Source: Micrococcales bacterium (GTDB lineage Bacteria > Actinomycetota > Actinomycetes > S36-B12). From it: a DNA stretch of 6,044 nt. A program made the translations under genes and the position numbers. Within the stretch, counting starts at the first letter, position 1. Each line of letters begins with the position of its first letter. Positions 5,901 to 6,044 of this stretch are shown piece after piece. The notes under the pieces are model-generated. The model had not been told where the DNA came from and did no database searches. It was given only the letters and a program-made list of their open reading frames with translations. The DNA lies in assembly GCA_002694095.1 (NCBI GenBank), contig NZLD01000077.1, forward strand, positions 9,632 through 15,675, in the 5' to 3' direction.

Positions 5901-6044
5901 TTACTTGTCGTCAGCGGTCTCGTCCGCGCTAGCCTCCGCGCTCTCCTGCGCATCGCCCTCCGAATCATCCTGTGAATCGGCGTCTGCGTCGCTCGACTCC
6001 GCGACCTCATCAGCGGCGTCCACCGTCACGTCTTCCACCGCGTC
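5901..6044 (-). CDS. rplQ: 50S ribosomal protein L17, C-terminal fragment (acidic tail)
   Basis: The last 47 codons of a gene entering from the right edge are present, ending at TAA (5901-5903). The peptide is almost entirely Asp, Glu, Ala and Ser (for example DVTVDAADEVAE and SADETADDK) with no folded-domain motif. The core L17 domain lies outside the window. I assign L17 because truA directly follows rplQ in actinobacteria and because actinobacterial L17 carries just such an acidic C-terminal extension ending near DDK. Without the core domain this rests on context and composition. The stop codon is 27 nt before the truA GTG and in the same frame, with no further stop between them. Confidence 0.8.
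   Translation of the reverse strand, partial: DAVEDVTVDAADEVAESSDADADSQDDSEGDAQESAEASADETADDK

Noticed and set aside
5901..6044. Acidic low-complexity peptide as an independent small gene
   Set aside because: It is open to the window edge with no start codon context, and its position before truA fits the L17 acidic tail.

Overview
The window is a stretch of actinobacterial core chromosome. Every gene I can support is on the minus strand, so transcription runs from the right edge (6044) to the left edge (1). The evidence for an actinobacterium is: (i) the gene order rplQ-truA-(cupin)-rplM-rpsI-glmM-glmS-nnr, a compact version of the arrangement in Mycobacterium and Streptomyces; (ii) an acidic tail on L17 and an acidic N-terminal extension on S9; (iii) actinobacterial sequence habits in L13, GlmS and TruA; (iv) moderately high GC and frequent GTG starts. 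I cannot name a genus.

Layout, in transcription order. The C-terminal end of rplQ (5901-6044) is followed after 27 nt by truA (5040-5873), whose GTG start lies in the stem of a very strong hairpin. After 35 nt comes a small cupin gene (4672-5004) with no Shine-Dalgarno sequence but a -10-like hexamer placed for a leaderless transcript. A 192-nt gap follows; it holds a duplicated GC-rich palindrome, a possible promoter and three consecutive hairpins, and leads into rplM (4036-4479). rpsI (3514-4008) and glmM (2156-3505) follow closely, with the rpsI stop codon inside the glmM ribosome binding site. A 93-nt gap carrying a CTGACGTCAG palindrome and a second leaderless-type -10 precedes glmS (212-2062). 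The glmS stop codon overlaps the start of a partial nnr gene (1-212) as TAATG.

The genes tie ribosome production (L17, L13, S9), tRNA modification (TruA) and the first steps to UDP-GlcNAc and peptidoglycan (GlmS makes glucosamine-6-P, GlmM isomerises it to glucosamine-1-P) into one codirectional cluster. NAD(P)HX repair (nnr) follows.

This is a housekeeping region. I found no mobile element, CRISPR array, RNA gene or novel multi-gene system. What deserves a second look is regulatory: the hairpin over the truA start, the hairpin array and direct repeats upstream of rplM, the palindrome upstream of glmS, and a split between SD-led GTG genes and SD-less ATG genes that suggests leaderless transcripts.
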